From contig JAFUFD010000083.1 in NCBI GenBank assembly GCA_017470055.1, positions 1 to 42,432 on the forward strand: a DNA stretch of 42,432 bases, written 5' to 3'. This DNA comes from Prevotella sp. (lineage in GTDB: Bacteria > Bacteroidota > Bacteroidia > Bacteroidales > Bacteroidaceae). Positions 8,140 to 20,000 of this stretch are shown piece after piece (position 1 is the first letter of the stretch; each line of letters opens with the position of its first letter). The notes beneath the pieces were generated by a model that was not told where the DNA came from, searched no databases, and saw nothing but the letters and a program-made list of their open reading frames with translations. The translations under genes and the position numbers were made by a program.

Positions 8140-9888
8140 ATGAAGAAACTGACTTTTCTGCTTGCCGTATTCGCAGCAGGTCTGCTGACAACCTCATGCA
8201 GCAGCGATAATGAGGCAGCGGCTGTTGACAACTCCGGTCTGTTCAACGCCAATGGTGAGGCTTTCCTCACGGTATCTATTAATCAGCCTACCACAGGTAT
8301 GCGTGCCGCCACTTTTGAGGGCGAGGCTACTGACGCAGAGGCTACTGTGGGCAGTGCCATTCTGGCGCTCTTTGCTGGACCTAACGAGAGTGACGCTACA
8401 TTCCAGGCTGCCTATTCTTTGACCAGTCTGACGGCAGGTGCTGCTGCGGATAACAATATCCAGAAGACCTATACCGTAACGGTTAAGAACAATGATGTTA
8501 TCCGCTCGAACTTCCTTTATGCCTTTGTCATTGCCAATCCCGGTTCAGTATTCGCTGTTGATGGAATTAATTTGAAGGTGAAGAACGCTGGTAAATCAGA
8601 GTTCACCACCTATAAGGCATCCGATGCTGTCAAGTTCTCTACCTTCCAGAAAAAGGAGATTGACAATTATGGTACAGAGTCTGCCATGCTGATGACGAAT
8701 GTCCCACTGGCTAATATGGCTGGTGGTACGAATAATCCTTCATCGGCTACTGTCACCACACTTACCAAGATTGATGAGACCTACCTGAAACCAACAGAGG
8801 AAGCGTCGCAAGGTGTTCCCGTTACTATCTATGTGGAGCGTGTGGCTGCCAAGGTGGGTGTTGGTTTGGCAACTGGCACATGGACGAAAGACGCTGCAGG
8901 CTTGGTGACAGATGCTGTCAAGGGCGGTATCAAATGGGTGGTTGACAACCAAGAGCCTACTACATACCTTGTCCGCAATTTCTCGACAACCTATTTTGGC
9001 TATCAGTCATCAGTAACCGCTGGAGATGACTATCGTTTCATCTCAGACACAAAGGAAAAAGCCGGCGAAGAGATCTACCGCCTGTTCTGGGCTGAGGATC
9101 CCCACTATAGTTACACTGACGGAGACTATAATAAAACGCAGAAGTCTCTTGATGCTACAAACCTGTTCACCACGGTGACCGATCCTGATGATATCAAAGT
9201 GGCTACGGGTAGTACAGCCTATGCCTTCGAGAACACCATGAACGAGTGGGGTATGACGCACGACAAGACCACCCGTGTGCTGGTGAAGGTGCCCTTTAAT
9301 GCTTCAGCCTTCTTTGCCATGAACGGTGAGGACAAGATTCTGGATAAGACAGCAGCAGAGGCTGCCACGCTGACTTACATTAAGAGCATGGCTACAGTGA
9401 AGACCTATATTACTACAGGAAGTAAAGACGAGAGCAAACTGTCTGTTACTTTGACTGGAAACGCGAATGGTACTGTGACGCTGAAAGGTCAATATGCCGG
9501 TGCGGACGATTCAGATTTAGACACCGCTATTGGTGATCTTGCCACCACACTGAAATTGAAGTACTACCCCACAGGTAATGCTTACTACACCATCCTGATT
9601 CACCACTTCGACAAGAACGATGAGACACCGCTTGCCAGCACGTCTAATGGCAACACCTATACCAGCATCTATGGCACGACGCCCAGTGCGGAGAATTATC
9701 TGGGTCGCTTCGGTGTCGTTCGTAACAACTGGTATCAGATTACCATCGATGGTATCAGCCATCTTGGTGAGCCAATTATTCCCGATCCATCAGACGATAC
9801 TACTCCCGATGACGACCACGACAAGTATATCTCCTATACTATCTACGTCACCAAGTGGGCGAAGCATTCGGAGAGCGTGACCCTGTAA
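8140..9888 (+). CDS. Mfa1/FimA-family pilin, probable major subunit
   Basis: This is a secreted lipoprotein pilin of the type V (FimA/Mfa1) pilus class. The 582-residue product has a lipoprotein signal peptide with lipobox L-T-T-S-C (Cys20). A Met-Arg-Ala site at 54-56 matches the place where known FimA/Mfa1 precursors are cleaved by a trypsin-like protease to allow donor-strand assembly. The core contains M-T-N-V-P-L and I-Y-V-E-R-V-A-A-K, shared with the two other pilin-like genes here. The C-terminus (GRFGVVRNNWYQITIDGI, then E-P-I-I-P) is typical of Mfa1-like subunits. It lies 51 bp after the DUF3575 gene and 15 bp before the next pilin. Its role as the major rather than minor subunit is inferred from position. 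Confidence 0.85.
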   Translation: MKKLTFLLAVFAAGLLTTSCSSDNEAAAVDNSGLFNANGEAFLTVSINQPTTGMRAATFEGEATDAEATVGSAILALFAGPNESDATFQAAYSLTSLTAGAAADNNIQKTYTVTVKNNDVIRSNFLYAFVIANPGSVFAVDGINLKVKNAGKSEFTTYKASDAVKFSTFQKKEIDNYGTESAMLMTNVPLANMAGGTNNPSSATVTTLTKIDETYLKPTEEASQGVPVTIYVERVAAKVGVGLATGTWTKDAAGLVTDAVKGGIKWVVDNQEPTTYLVRNFSTTYFGYQSSVTAGDDYRFISDTKEKAGEEIYRLFWAEDPHYSYTDGDYNKTQKSLDATNLFTTVTDPDDIKVATGSTAYAFENTMNEWGMTHDKTTRVLVKVPFNASAFFAMNGEDKILDKTAAEAATLTYIKSMATVKTYITTGSKDESKLSVTLTGNANGTVTLKGQYAGADDSDLDTAIGDLATTLKLKYYPTGNAYYTILIHHFDKNDETPLASTSNGNTYTSIYGTTPSAENYLGRFGVVRNNWYQITIDGISHLGEPIIPDPSDDTTPDDDHDKYISYTIYVTKWAKHSESVTL

Positions 9889-9903
9889 ACAAAGGAAAGG
9901 TGA

Positions 9904-11649
9904 ATGCGTAGACTCGGGGCTTATCTCTTGATGGGACTGACTGTCGGCTGGCTGCTGACAGGCTGTTCGGACAGTGATGTGGCAGACAAAGCCACACCAC
10001 CCGATATCCTTGATTGTTTCAATAACGAGGGGTATGCCTACCTGTCATTGGACATCGAGGTGCCTGCCGACAATACCATGCGTGCTGTCGGTACTCCAGA
10101 GAATGGTACCGGCGAGAGCGATGTCAAGACCGTGACCCTCATCCTCTTCCATGGTGCCAGCACTGACGGGGAGGATGCAGTGACGGTATGCAGCAGTTAT
10201 GTCATCGGCAGTCCGTCTACCACCACAATAGCCTCTGGTCTGATAGACAAGCAGGTGGACAAGCGCACGGTCAGGATATCCAATAAGAATATCAACGCCG
10301 GTGATAGGCTCTACGCCCTTGCCGTACTGAATATCCTCCCGACGATTGCCGACGGGACGTCTTTCTCCGATGTCAAGACCATGTCCATGCCGGATATCGG
10401 CAATAAGACCGACGGCTTTGCCATGGCGAACGCCCCCCTGTCGTCAAAGGCAGGCGACACCAGCAATCCCTCCGGGGCAACAGTCACTACTTTGGTGGAG
10501 ATTCCATCAACCAGTATCAAGGATACGGAGGATGCCGCCGCAGGCGTGCCCACTGCCATCTATGTGGAGCGGGCGGCTGTCAAGGTGACGGCAGGAATCC
10601 CTGAGGGCAAGGACAGTATCAAACTCAACAATACAGGGAAGGACCTTCAGAAGACTGATATTGCCGTGGCACTCGACCGCTATAACACCAGTTACCACCT
10701 GACCCGCCAGTTCGACAAGAGTTGGTTAGGCTACCGGGCGACATCGGCAGGCTCAACCTATACCTACCGAATGGTGGAGGCGAGTGAGATGCAGACAGGC
10801 GCAGGCGTTTACCGCACCAACTGGGGCAAGGATGCCAATTACGATGCGGATGCCACCGACTTGTCGGGAATCACTGATTTTGTCACTTTGGACAACAATC
10901 CCCTGTACTATTGTGCGGAGAATACCTTCGATATTACCCGTCAGACCCTGCGCAACACCACGGCACTTATTGTGCGCATCAAGGTGTATGACGGCGATTT
11001 CTATACTGTCTCCGTAGAGGGCAGTCTGGTATATACCCCCGATGACTCGGAGAATACGGAGGAGGGCACCAGTGCCAGTGAGTCGTTTGCACGGCGTAGG
11101 GCGGCAAGTGACGACAAAATCAACAGTTATCTTGTCGACTGGCTTGCCGGGCAACCCGAGGTCAAGACTTGGTTAGACACCCATGCTGAGGGCAACAAGA
11201 AATGGCTGAAGGTTGAGATAGGCACTCCTGATACTCCTGAGGCCAAGGGAGTCTGCACGGTGACGGTATCGCAGACACGCCATGCCTCGGACAGTCCGGA
11301 GAATATTGAATTCCTTGCCTTATATGATGGACTCAACGGCTATGTCAACTCCAAACTCACCATCAAGAAATACACAGACGGCTACTGCTACTATCGGGTA
11401 CCTATCAAGCATTTCGGCGACAGTCTCACACCATGGGTCACTGGCGATTACACTGCTGAGAACCACCTGGGACGCTATGGCGTGGTGCGCAACCATTGGT
11501 ACGACACAACCATCGAGGCGGTGAACCGCATCGGGGAACCCGTGATACCTCCTGCCGATGATACCCGGGACGACAGTGCCGAGGAGGCGCTCTCCCTGCG
11601 GGTGGCAATCATGCCATGGCTCGACCAGTCGCAGGAGATCAAGGAGTGA
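9904..11649 (+). CDS. Mfa1-family pilin, second subunit
   Basis: This 581-residue paralogue of the preceding pilin has a lipobox W-L-L-T-G-C (Cys21), a Met-Arg-Ala site at 59-61, the M-A-N-A-P-L core motif, I-Y-V-E-R-A-A-V-K and a C-terminal G-R-Y-G-V-V-R-N-H-W-Y segment followed by E-P-V-I-P-P. It is therefore expected to be exported, lipidated, cleaved and polymerised like FimA/Mfa1. An internal R-R-R-A-A-S stretch at 397-402 sits in a low-complexity Ser/Glu/Thr-rich loop and might be a second proteolytic site. An AAAGG ribosome-binding sequence precedes the ATG at 9904. Divergence from its neighbour suggests a distinct pilus position (shaft variant or accessory subunit) rather than a recent copy. 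Confidence 0.83.
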   Translation: MRRLGAYLLMGLTVGWLLTGCSDSDVADKATPPDILDCFNNEGYAYLSLDIEVPADNTMRAVGTPENGTGESDVKTVTLILFHGASTDGEDAVTVCSSYVIGSPSTTTIASGLIDKQVDKRTVRISNKNINAGDRLYALAVLNILPTIADGTSFSDVKTMSMPDIGNKTDGFAMANAPLSSKAGDTSNPSGATVTTLVEIPSTSIKDTEDAAAGVPTAIYVERAAVKVTAGIPEGKDSIKLNNTGKDLQKTDIAVALDRYNTSYHLTRQFDKSWLGYRATSAGSTYTYRMVEASEMQTGAGVYRTNWGKDANYDADATDLSGITDFVTLDNNPLYYCAENTFDITRQTLRNTTALIVRIKVYDGDFYTVSVEGSLVYTPDDSENTEEGTSASESFARRRAASDDKINSYLVDWLAGQPEVKTWLDTHAEGNKKWLKVEIGTPDTPEAKGVCTVTVSQTRHASDSPENIEFLALYDGLNGYVNSKLTIKKYTDGYCYYRVPIKHFGDSLTPWVTGDYTAENHLGRYGVVRNHWYDTTIEAVNRIGEPVIPPADDTRDDSAEEALSLRVAIMPWLDQSQEIKE

Positions 11650-11688
11650 TTACACATTATTATATATATAGAAAGAACCTAACAGAGA

Positions 11689-12753
11689 ATGAATCGCAAG
11701 CGTATATACAGGATCATGGTTGCCTTGGCTACGGTCATGGCACTCTCGGCATGCTCGGCGATGCAGGAGGACAGGAGCGACTGTCCCACCTGTAAGAACC
11801 CGTTGCGCATCAAGTTGAGATACGACTATAATTTGCAGCGTGCCGATATGTTCAACGACCATGTAGGCGCCGCTGTCTGCTATGTGGTGGACGGCAGCAA
11901 CCGTATCGTGGCAAAGCAGTATGCCGCCAACCGTGACGGCAATGAGCCGCTGAAAGAGTCGTCGTTCGCCTTCAACTTCGAGGGACTTGCCGCAGGCAAC
12001 TATACCGCCTATGCCGTGGGTGCCCAGCGTGACTTCAGCGAGTTGACGAATTTCCTGCCTACCGACCTTGACGAGGGGGATGACATCACAGGGCTGCTAC
12101 TCCGTATTCCCCATGCGACGGCAGCGGATGCCGATGGACGCTATGCGGTGGATGCCTCGCAGCCCCTCGACACGATATGGCATGGCGTGAGCGCGGAGCC
12201 TGTCGTCGTGGAGGCGAAGAGCCCGACGGAGTACACCGTAGGACTGGTGCGTGACACCAAGAATCTCAGTATCATGCTGGTGCAGACGCAGAATCCGACG
12301 GAGAACTATGCGGAGAACTATGAGGTGAGGGTGGCCGACCATAACACGCTGCTTGACTATCAGAACCTGCTTGCCAATGACGAGGCACTGCGCTATGACC
12401 CCTATGACGCATGGACCACGGAGACCCTCGACAACACCAACACTCTGGTGGAGCGGGTGGCACACTACGACCTCAGTTTCGGACGCTTGTTCAGTTACGA
12501 CCAGTCGGGCAAGAACGCCCGCCTGCTGATCAACAACCGTGCCGACGGCGCAGCGATTGTCGATATCGACCTGGTGTACTACCTCTCGCTGGCTCGTAAC
12601 GCCGCCGAGAACCGCTATGGCATTCAGGAGTATCTCGACCGTGCCTATGACTACCGCCTTGACTTTGTCCTGGTGGGCAACGAGTGGAAATATATGACAA
12701 TCAGCATCGACGTGCTGAACTGGAGCCTCCGTATAGAGCGTACAACCCTATAA
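11689..12753 (+). CDS. FimB/Mfa2-family pilus anchor lipoprotein
   Basis: The 354-residue product resembles the Mfa2/FimB family, which anchors type V pili in the outer membrane and limits their length. The signal peptide ends in lipobox A-L-S-A-C (Cys22). It is followed by the family pattern D-R-S-D-C-P, then L-R-I-K-L-R-Y-D-Y-N and A-D-M-F, and later V-C-Y-V-V-D-G-S-N-R. Unlike the flanking pilins it lacks the Met-Arg-Ala cleavage site, as expected for an anchor that stays uncleaved. It lies 39 bp after the second pilin and 12 bp before the next gene. The anchor role is inferred from family and operon position. Confidence 0.82.
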   Translation: MNRKRIYRIMVALATVMALSACSAMQEDRSDCPTCKNPLRIKLRYDYNLQRADMFNDHVGAAVCYVVDGSNRIVAKQYAANRDGNEPLKESSFAFNFEGLAAGNYTAYAVGAQRDFSELTNFLPTDLDEGDDITGLLLRIPHATAADADGRYAVDASQPLDTIWHGVSAEPVVVEAKSPTEYTVGLVRDTKNLSIMLVQTQNPTENYAENYEVRVADHNTLLDYQNLLANDEALRYDPYDAWTTETLDNTNTLVERVAHYDLSFGRLFSYDQSGKNARLLINNRADGAAIVDIDLVYYLSLARNAAENRYGIQEYLDRAYDYRLDFVLVGNEWKYMTISIDVLNWSLRIERTTL

Positions 12754-12765
12754 GAACCGTAAGCA

Positions 12766-14001
12766 TTGGAGAAGACGAGACGATATCTGTTGACAGCCCT
12801 GTGGGTGGTGCTTGCCATGATTGTGGCGGCATGCAGCGGTGACGATGCGCTTGGTGGCGACCCTGTCGCTACGGGTACTGATTCCCTGTGGGTCAGTCTG
12901 CGTGTCACTGCGCCGGCGCAGCCCGCACTTGTCATGCGTGCCAGCAACGACCACGGCACCGTGGAGGAGTTTGCGGTCAAGGACGCTATCCTCGTGCTTT
13001 TCAAGAACAGTACCGATGAGGAGGCGACAGCGGAGGTATGGCGTGCCTACAAGATCACGGAGGGCTTCAAGGACGATGGACTGAACAGTATCACGCAAAG
13101 CACCCATGTCGTGCAGTCGCTCTCTGTGGACGATGATCTCCTAACCTCCGATATTCTCTATGCCCTGGTCCTGCTCAACGGTCAGGGGCAGTTTACGGTT
13201 GATAGTGATCAGAAACTGAAGGTAGGCGGCGCAGACTGGACAGGCAAAACCCTCAGTGATTTCCAAAGTCTCCCACTGACCAGTATCGGCAATACCACTA
13301 ACGGTTTCTTCATGTCGAACGCCCCCGTGAAGGACCTCAGCAGCAGTGATATAACGACCTTGGTCAAGGTGACCAATGTCTTTGTGAAAGAGCATCAGGC
13401 GAAAAGCAGCGACGGCACTACCGTCATGGTGGAGCGTGCCGCCGCCAAGATCACCCTTGATCCTGATATCCATCTTACCACAGGCATCACCGTCAATGGC
13501 AATACAGCGAACAAATTGAAGGTGCATTCCGTGGAGTGGGCGGTGGCGAAGCGCAACCAGACCAGTAGGGCGGTACGCCCTGCGCCCAGTGATCCTACTC
13601 TTGTCGACAGCGAGAATGCCATCAACAACCAGCAGCGCACGATGTGGACAGCCCCTTATGATGCTGACTATACGAGTACGAGGACGGGATGGATGAAGCC
13701 TGGAGATGTCTGTTATGTGGGAGAGCGTACAGCATCCGTAGCGGATGATGCTACCTGTATCGTGCTGAAGGTGACTTTCAAGGATGCCTCCAATGTGATT
13801 GTCAACTACAACCTCTACGGCACGGAGGGTGGTGCTAATGTCACTACCACCATTGGAGGCACGGAATATACCAACGGCGTGATGTACTATACCTATCCCA
13901 TCACCCATGTTGCCAACACCCATTATGGGGTGGTGCGTGACAATATCTACCGCCTGAAACTCTCAGAACTGACTAAGATAGGCAAGAACACCGAGCCTTG
14001 A
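12766..14001 (+). CDS. FimA/Mfa1-like accessory pilin lipoprotein
   Basis: This 411-residue lipoprotein has a lipobox I-V-A-A-C (Cys23), a Met-Arg-Ala site at 57-59, the core motif M-S-N-A-P-V, then V-E-R-A-A-A-K, and a C-terminal Y-G-V-V-R-D-N-I-Y segment. These are shared with the two larger pilins upstream, so it is likely a minor or tip-proximal subunit of the same pilus. The start is a TTG at 12766: no ATG lies in frame before the signal peptide, and TTG gives a normal n-region (M-E-K-T-R-R). The weak start may keep synthesis below that of the main subunits. Its C-terminus is shorter than in the Mfa1-like genes, lacking the final acidic strand. Confidence 0.78.
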   Translation: MEKTRRYLLTALWVVLAMIVAACSGDDALGGDPVATGTDSLWVSLRVTAPAQPALVMRASNDHGTVEEFAVKDAILVLFKNSTDEEATAEVWRAYKITEGFKDDGLNSITQSTHVVQSLSVDDDLLTSDILYALVLLNGQGQFTVDSDQKLKVGGADWTGKTLSDFQSLPLTSIGNTTNGFFMSNAPVKDLSSSDITTLVKVTNVFVKEHQAKSSDGTTVMVERAAAKITLDPDIHLTTGITVNGNTANKLKVHSVEWAVAKRNQTSRAVRPAPSDPTLVDSENAINNQQRTMWTAPYDADYTSTRTGWMKPGDVCYVGERTASVADDATCIVLKVTFKDASNVIVNYNLYGTEGGANVTTTIGGTEYTNGVMYYTYPITHVANTHYGVVRDNIYRLKLSELTKIGKNTEP

Positions 14002-14041
14002 CAGGCATCGGTAGCAGACTAAAGACGACGAAGAACGATAT

Positions 14042-17000
14042 ATGAGACATCAACAAAGCAAGATAACGAAAAGTTTCCCTCAAGGAAACCAACAGTTTCC
14101 CATAAGGAAACCAGTGGTTTCCCATAAGGAAACCAACAGTTTCCTACAGGGGAACAATCCGTATACTACCTTTGGCTATCTTACAAAGTATATCCTCCTT
14201 CCCCTGTTCCTGCTGGTTATTAGCGTGGAGGGGGCGTGGGGAGTCGATTCTGTCAAGCGATACTACGACGGTGTGGATGGTGCAAAATTGGGGAGTACTA
14301 AAGAGGCGGCAATCTCGTTTGCAGGACAGCCTATCGTGTATGTGACCTATAGTGCAGGGACATGGAACACACAAAATACAAACGATAACGGGCGCAATAA
14401 TACAAATGAGGGTTCTGCCCACACTTACACCTATAATGTTTATGCCTCCAACATGGAAGGCGAAAATAAGATTATTGACGGCTTCTCGCTGACTAAGCAG
14501 CCTGACATCCCTACTGCGGGAGCATACGTTATTATGGAGGTGGAACGGCGAGGAACGATGCGTATAGCATATTTGAAGAATGACGGTGTGAACTTTGCGC
14601 TGCTGCGTGTTGATGACACTACTATTGAAGACTATCGCTTCATAGAGAAAGGCTCGGGTGATAATTTTAGTGCCGTTTGTGAGTTCAAGGCAGAGCCTGG
14701 CAAGAAATATTACTTCTTTGGTAATCCCCAAAACTTCCGATTCTATGGTCTGTCGTATGAGTTTGAGGCGAAAGAGTGGGATTTTATGCAAATATCCAGA
14801 GATTTGGGATTGTCGGATAATTATATAGACCTATGGGTAGAATCTACGGCTACGACTACAGGTGGAAGATATTGTAAAGAACCACTAGATGGACTTACTT
14901 TACAATATGCGACTAGTGGTTCAAACCACAATAGTTGGATGTTACGTGCTCCTAACATGAATGCAGGATTATACAATGCAGGTTCAGGTGGAAGAACGTT
15001 TGGTATTTTGAATTTGAAGTCTGGCAATTATATAGAAATTGTTACACATAAAGGGCAAACAAACGACAATACAAGTGAACGAATCACCAATTCTAATGTC
15101 GACGCAAAATCTTCTACAAGAAACGGTGACTACTTAACATATGAATATACCCTTACAAGTAATAATATACTTTCTGGAACAGTTGGAAAGAATTACAGTA
15201 TTATGAACATCAGGGTATTACAATCAGAATCCCTCCCTTATTTCTCCCCCTCTTATGTCACCCGCATACTTGGTATTAACGAAACTTCGCCGATGGCGAC
15301 ACTGTATAGGGCTGATGGGACAGTAGTTAGTGACGCCACCTACACCCTGGTAGAGGGAACATCCGTAGAAGTGAGCGAGGATGGCAAAAGTTATTCGCTG
15401 AGTGGCAACGTGGGACGAAGCATTATCAGTGCTGAGGTGGATGGCGAGACAGTGACCTTGGAGATAGAGGTCAACATGCCAAACCCCTCTTGTACTTTTG
15501 CAGACGAGAGTGAGGACATCTATAAACTCTATGATGATGGGCAGACATTCCAGAATGTTGCCACGTCGAATATGCCTGGTAGCGTTATCACCTATACCTC
15601 GTCTGACGAGAGTATTGCCACTGTCGATGATGAGGGTACGGTAACGATGACGGGTAAGAGTGGTATCACTACCATTACCGCTAATGCCGCAGGTGTCGGT
15701 ATGCTGTCATCAGTATCTGCAAGTTATCGGCTGAATGTGAATATTGACAGGAGATGGTTAATTAATGATGCGTCCTTCTGGACTGAGAAGGATCGTACAA
15801 CAATGAATAGTTGGACGCAATATATCAATAATGGAACTCCTACAGAATACTATTTCCAAAATTTGAAAAGCACGTCTCTTGACTTGGGCTTGGATGTCGT
15901 CAACGGTTTGAAATGGTATAATAACCATAGCAATAGTTCTAATAGAGTACAAGCGAATTATGGTGTTGATATGCGTATATTTGCGACAGGTGGAGTGATA
16001 ATACCTTCCGCAAAGAAAGACCAAGTCATTACTTTCAATCTTCGTGCGCATACAAATAATTCAGAAAATAATCCGCTGACCAACCTTTTCAATTATACAG
16101 ACGGAACAGACGCTACTACATTGCTGGTTCCTAATAGTACTGGTGGAACATATATATTTAAAGTTAAGGACGATGGCGACGTGATGTATAAAGTCGATGG
16201 TAATACTTTTATGTATATTCGAACCATCTACCTTTACACTCCTCCCCAGTCAAACGCCACATTAGATTACAATACGGGAGATGATTTGCCTATAGGCTCA
16301 TCGGCTCTGCCTGCGAATATTATCTATAAGGACAAATACAATGACGCAATAGATGGCAGTCTGTTTGGCTCTTTCTATGACTGTACGAGTAGTGATCCCA
16401 GCGTAGCCAGAGTGGATGCGAACACTGGTGAGGTGACTGGTGTCGCAGGCGGTACGGTGACTATCAACGGAAAGATACGTTCGCTGGACCCAGTAAACCA
16501 TGCTGACGCTACGTTCTCTGTGAGTGTCACTGTCAGCAGTGACGCAACACAGACAGGTACGATGGTGGATGTCAGCCAGTTAATGCTGATGGGTACAACC
16601 AATGCCGACGGTGGTGGGCTGGACCGTACTATCCCCAATCTGCAACTGACTTTCTCAGGAGGAAATGGTGTACTGACCTCTGCTGACGGCACAACTCTGC
16701 AGATGCTGAATACGGGTCACATTGTGGTAACACCTCACTATCTGCCATCCCATGCCGAGAATATTAACTTTACTGCCGCCACGTTATACTTTACTGATGG
16801 CACCAGTCAGCGGTTCAAGCCAGCATCTTCATCGGAAACCTTGGATGTTACGGATATCATCGGTGAAGTGAAGAAGATAGGCGTAGAGTACAAGAGTACG
16901 GGAACTGCTGATCCCTCTACATTGCTTGATGGCAGTAAATTTGCGACAGAACTGAACTATGGGAGTTCGACTTACCAACTTGCTTTAGGCAACGTGATAG

Positions 17001-20000
17001 ATGCCATAGAGCCAGAGACCACTCCGAAGAAACTGCGTGGCGTGGTGTATAGCGTGTCAACTGGGGGGCATGTGACTGAAAATGGTAACCTGTTAACGGC
17101 AGAATCAGTAGGTGAGGAGACTTTATCGGCAAGTTTTGCAGGCAGCGACTATTTACAAAGTGTATCATCAACATCGTGTACGCTGAAAGTGGTAGAGGGT
17201 GACGTCAATGTCGTAACACTCGATATGATTGATAAACTGGACATTGCCACCACCCCCAAGCGAGATGGTTTCGCATTTGAGAACGACCAAGTGACTCCAA
17301 AGGTGCAACTGAATGAGGCAGATGTGCCCTCAGGCTATACGGTGACCTACTCCACGTCGGACAACACGCTTGCCTATCCCAGTTCTGATGGTAAGACGAT
17401 AATCACTGCAGATGGCGAGGGTATCGTGACTGTCAAGGCAACCCTGACACCTGCCGACCCCAGCACCAGCCCCATTCTCACTGCCGATTTCCATCTGCAG
17501 GTGCTGTCGGGCGAGTGGGACTTCCGTACGTTCCGCAGTTCAAATTTCAGTTATGAGTTGGTTAGTGTTGGCGATGAAAATGATGGCAATTGGAAACAAA
17601 ATGGTAATTCACGACAACGTGACACCGAGAACTATGAGTACATATTGGTTACCAAGACAGATGATAGTAACTATGGCGAACCTCTCTCGATGACGATGGC
17701 GCTTCAGACCCGCTACAAGATGCGTATGCAGTTCAGTAATACGTCACCGAATTATTATGGCAATATGCACCTTTTCGGTAAGGGAAGTAAGGATAACCTT
17801 GCCAGATATGAGATGGGCGGACAACTGAAAGTGCCCGTCAAGAAAGGTATGATGGTGGAAATTAACGCCAATGCCAGTGGTGATGACTCGGAGATGGAAC
17901 TCATAGGACTTACTGATACGGAGGGCAATCCCGTTGAGCGCTTCTATGTGAACACTACCCAGGAGTCGCAGTACTTCCTTGCTGCGGATGATGGTTTCTT
18001 TGAGATCATTAACTCATCGGGTAATCTTGATTTATATATCCATTGGATTAAGGTCTCGTCGAACATGGTGTTCGAGTATGGCGAGGAGACGTTTGCCTTA
18101 CAGGGTTCAACCTTCAAGAATCGATTGCTCAATGAGAACCCCAATACGACTTATTCCTACGAGTGGAAAGCCATACAAACGAATGACATTGTCCAAAGCC
18201 TGAGTGATGACGGTACCGCAACCTTACGTACTGCACAGGGTGAGTACGCCGTGACGGTGACGGATAACGGCGCAGGCAAGAGCGCTACCTATAAGGTACA
18301 TGTTGTCAATATGACAATGGACGAGATTAATAAAGATGTCAAGTCCGAACCATGGGTGTTCAATAGCACTGACCTTAGTGCTATTACAAACATCACAAGT
18401 TCGAGTGCCGACATGACTGCTGACCAGATGAAGAAGATGGTAGTTTATAGCATACCAGAAAAGAAGAACAGTGAGTACGTACGCACAATGGCAGTCCTGA
18501 CAGGCGTGGAGGGAGCGCAGACCCTGACTGTCGATGGAGCCGTTCAGGTCAATATGCTGGCAACGTTGGGATCGGTTGAGGTGGCATTCACAGTCACGGT
18601 TACTGGCGCCTCGCTCCAAGTACCGTCTCCTGTCATCTACAGCAATAATGCAACCAGTTATACCATTAAGACCACCATGGCTGCAAGCGTAAGTAATTTC
18701 AAGTTCGATATAGACAAGATGAAAGCAGGTATCATGGGTGACTTGAAGGACAAGGCTGGCAATATCACTATCACTCAGGGCAAAGATACAGACGATTCGC
18801 CTACCTGCGTCATCACGAATCTGCCTGGTGACGGAACGGGTGGCGTGATTCCCATTTATGCGACCTATGACCTTTCACCCAATACAGGCATTGGGTTAGA
18901 GGGTGCGCTGACCGTAGCCTATCAGTCACATACTTGGGACTTCAAACGAAACATGTGGGGGGAACTCGCTCAGTGGAATACACCTGCAGAAGATGGTTTG
19001 TGGGCAGAAGGGGCTACGTTCGAAAAACCTGTTGATGACATCAGTTATCATCTGGATGACAGCAAGCACTGGATGTTCCGCCGTAAGATAGGTGGTGACC
19101 GCCATGATCGTGTATCTACGAGACCAGAAACGGCTATTATTTATTATTATAACCACTCGTCCGAAGGCTTGAATGCGCTGATTATCCCAGAGACGCAGGG
19201 CTTACAGATACAATCCACCAAGAGCGGTATGCAGTTGGGTGTGGAAATGATGAGCAATCGTGTAGATGGTGTTGGTATTCCTAATGTGCCTGATGACGGC
19301 AAGCCTTACGACATACGCAACCTGATGCTGAAACTGGGTGCCAAACTCATCGTACCACGGGTAAAGCCTGGTCAGTGGATAGAGATACGCTGGACCCGCC
19401 ACGAGGAAGACCAAGGTGAGCGAATGGCGATGGAGAACCTGCTGGACGTCAACGGTACCTATATCAGCCAGACTTACAAGATTACCCACTGTCAATATCT
19501 CTACCAGCCAACAGATGGTGGCTATTATACTAACCCCAATAACCAAAGTTCTTATTTCTTCCAAGTGGCACGAGGAGAACAATTGAAAAGTGACGGCGTA
19601 ACAGTCACTACGGAAACAGTTGAACTCTATGATGACGGAACTGTCGATGCGGTTATTACCGTATCGGATAACATTTATGTCAGCATACAGCAGATTATAC
19701 TCCACGAGCCAGGATGGGAATATGACTCCAGTATGTCCGATGCCCCTTCGGGGTCACTTAATGGCGGCACGAGCAAAAAACTGCCGTTGCAGTTGGTGGG
19801 AACAGGTAGCGAGCAGACCATGGTGTTTGGTAATACCGCCAGCCAGGATGCTGTCGGTGGACCTGGAGAATGGGAGATAACCTTTGACAACGAGGGGACT
19901 CTTGTCGCAGAGAAAGGAGGCACGGAAATTAAGGATAAGCCAGGTCATTATGCAGAGAATAGCGCATGGCTTAAATACACCAGTGGCTGGGGCAAGGCAT

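Noticed and set aside
13141-13923. Antisense 260-residue frame across the accessory pilin
   Set aside because: The pilin frame has a lipoprotein signal and family motifs; the antisense frame has none.
14073-14160. CRISPR array from the 22-bp palindromes
   Set aside because: The period equals the unit length with no spacers between copies, and the array lies inside an open reading frame.
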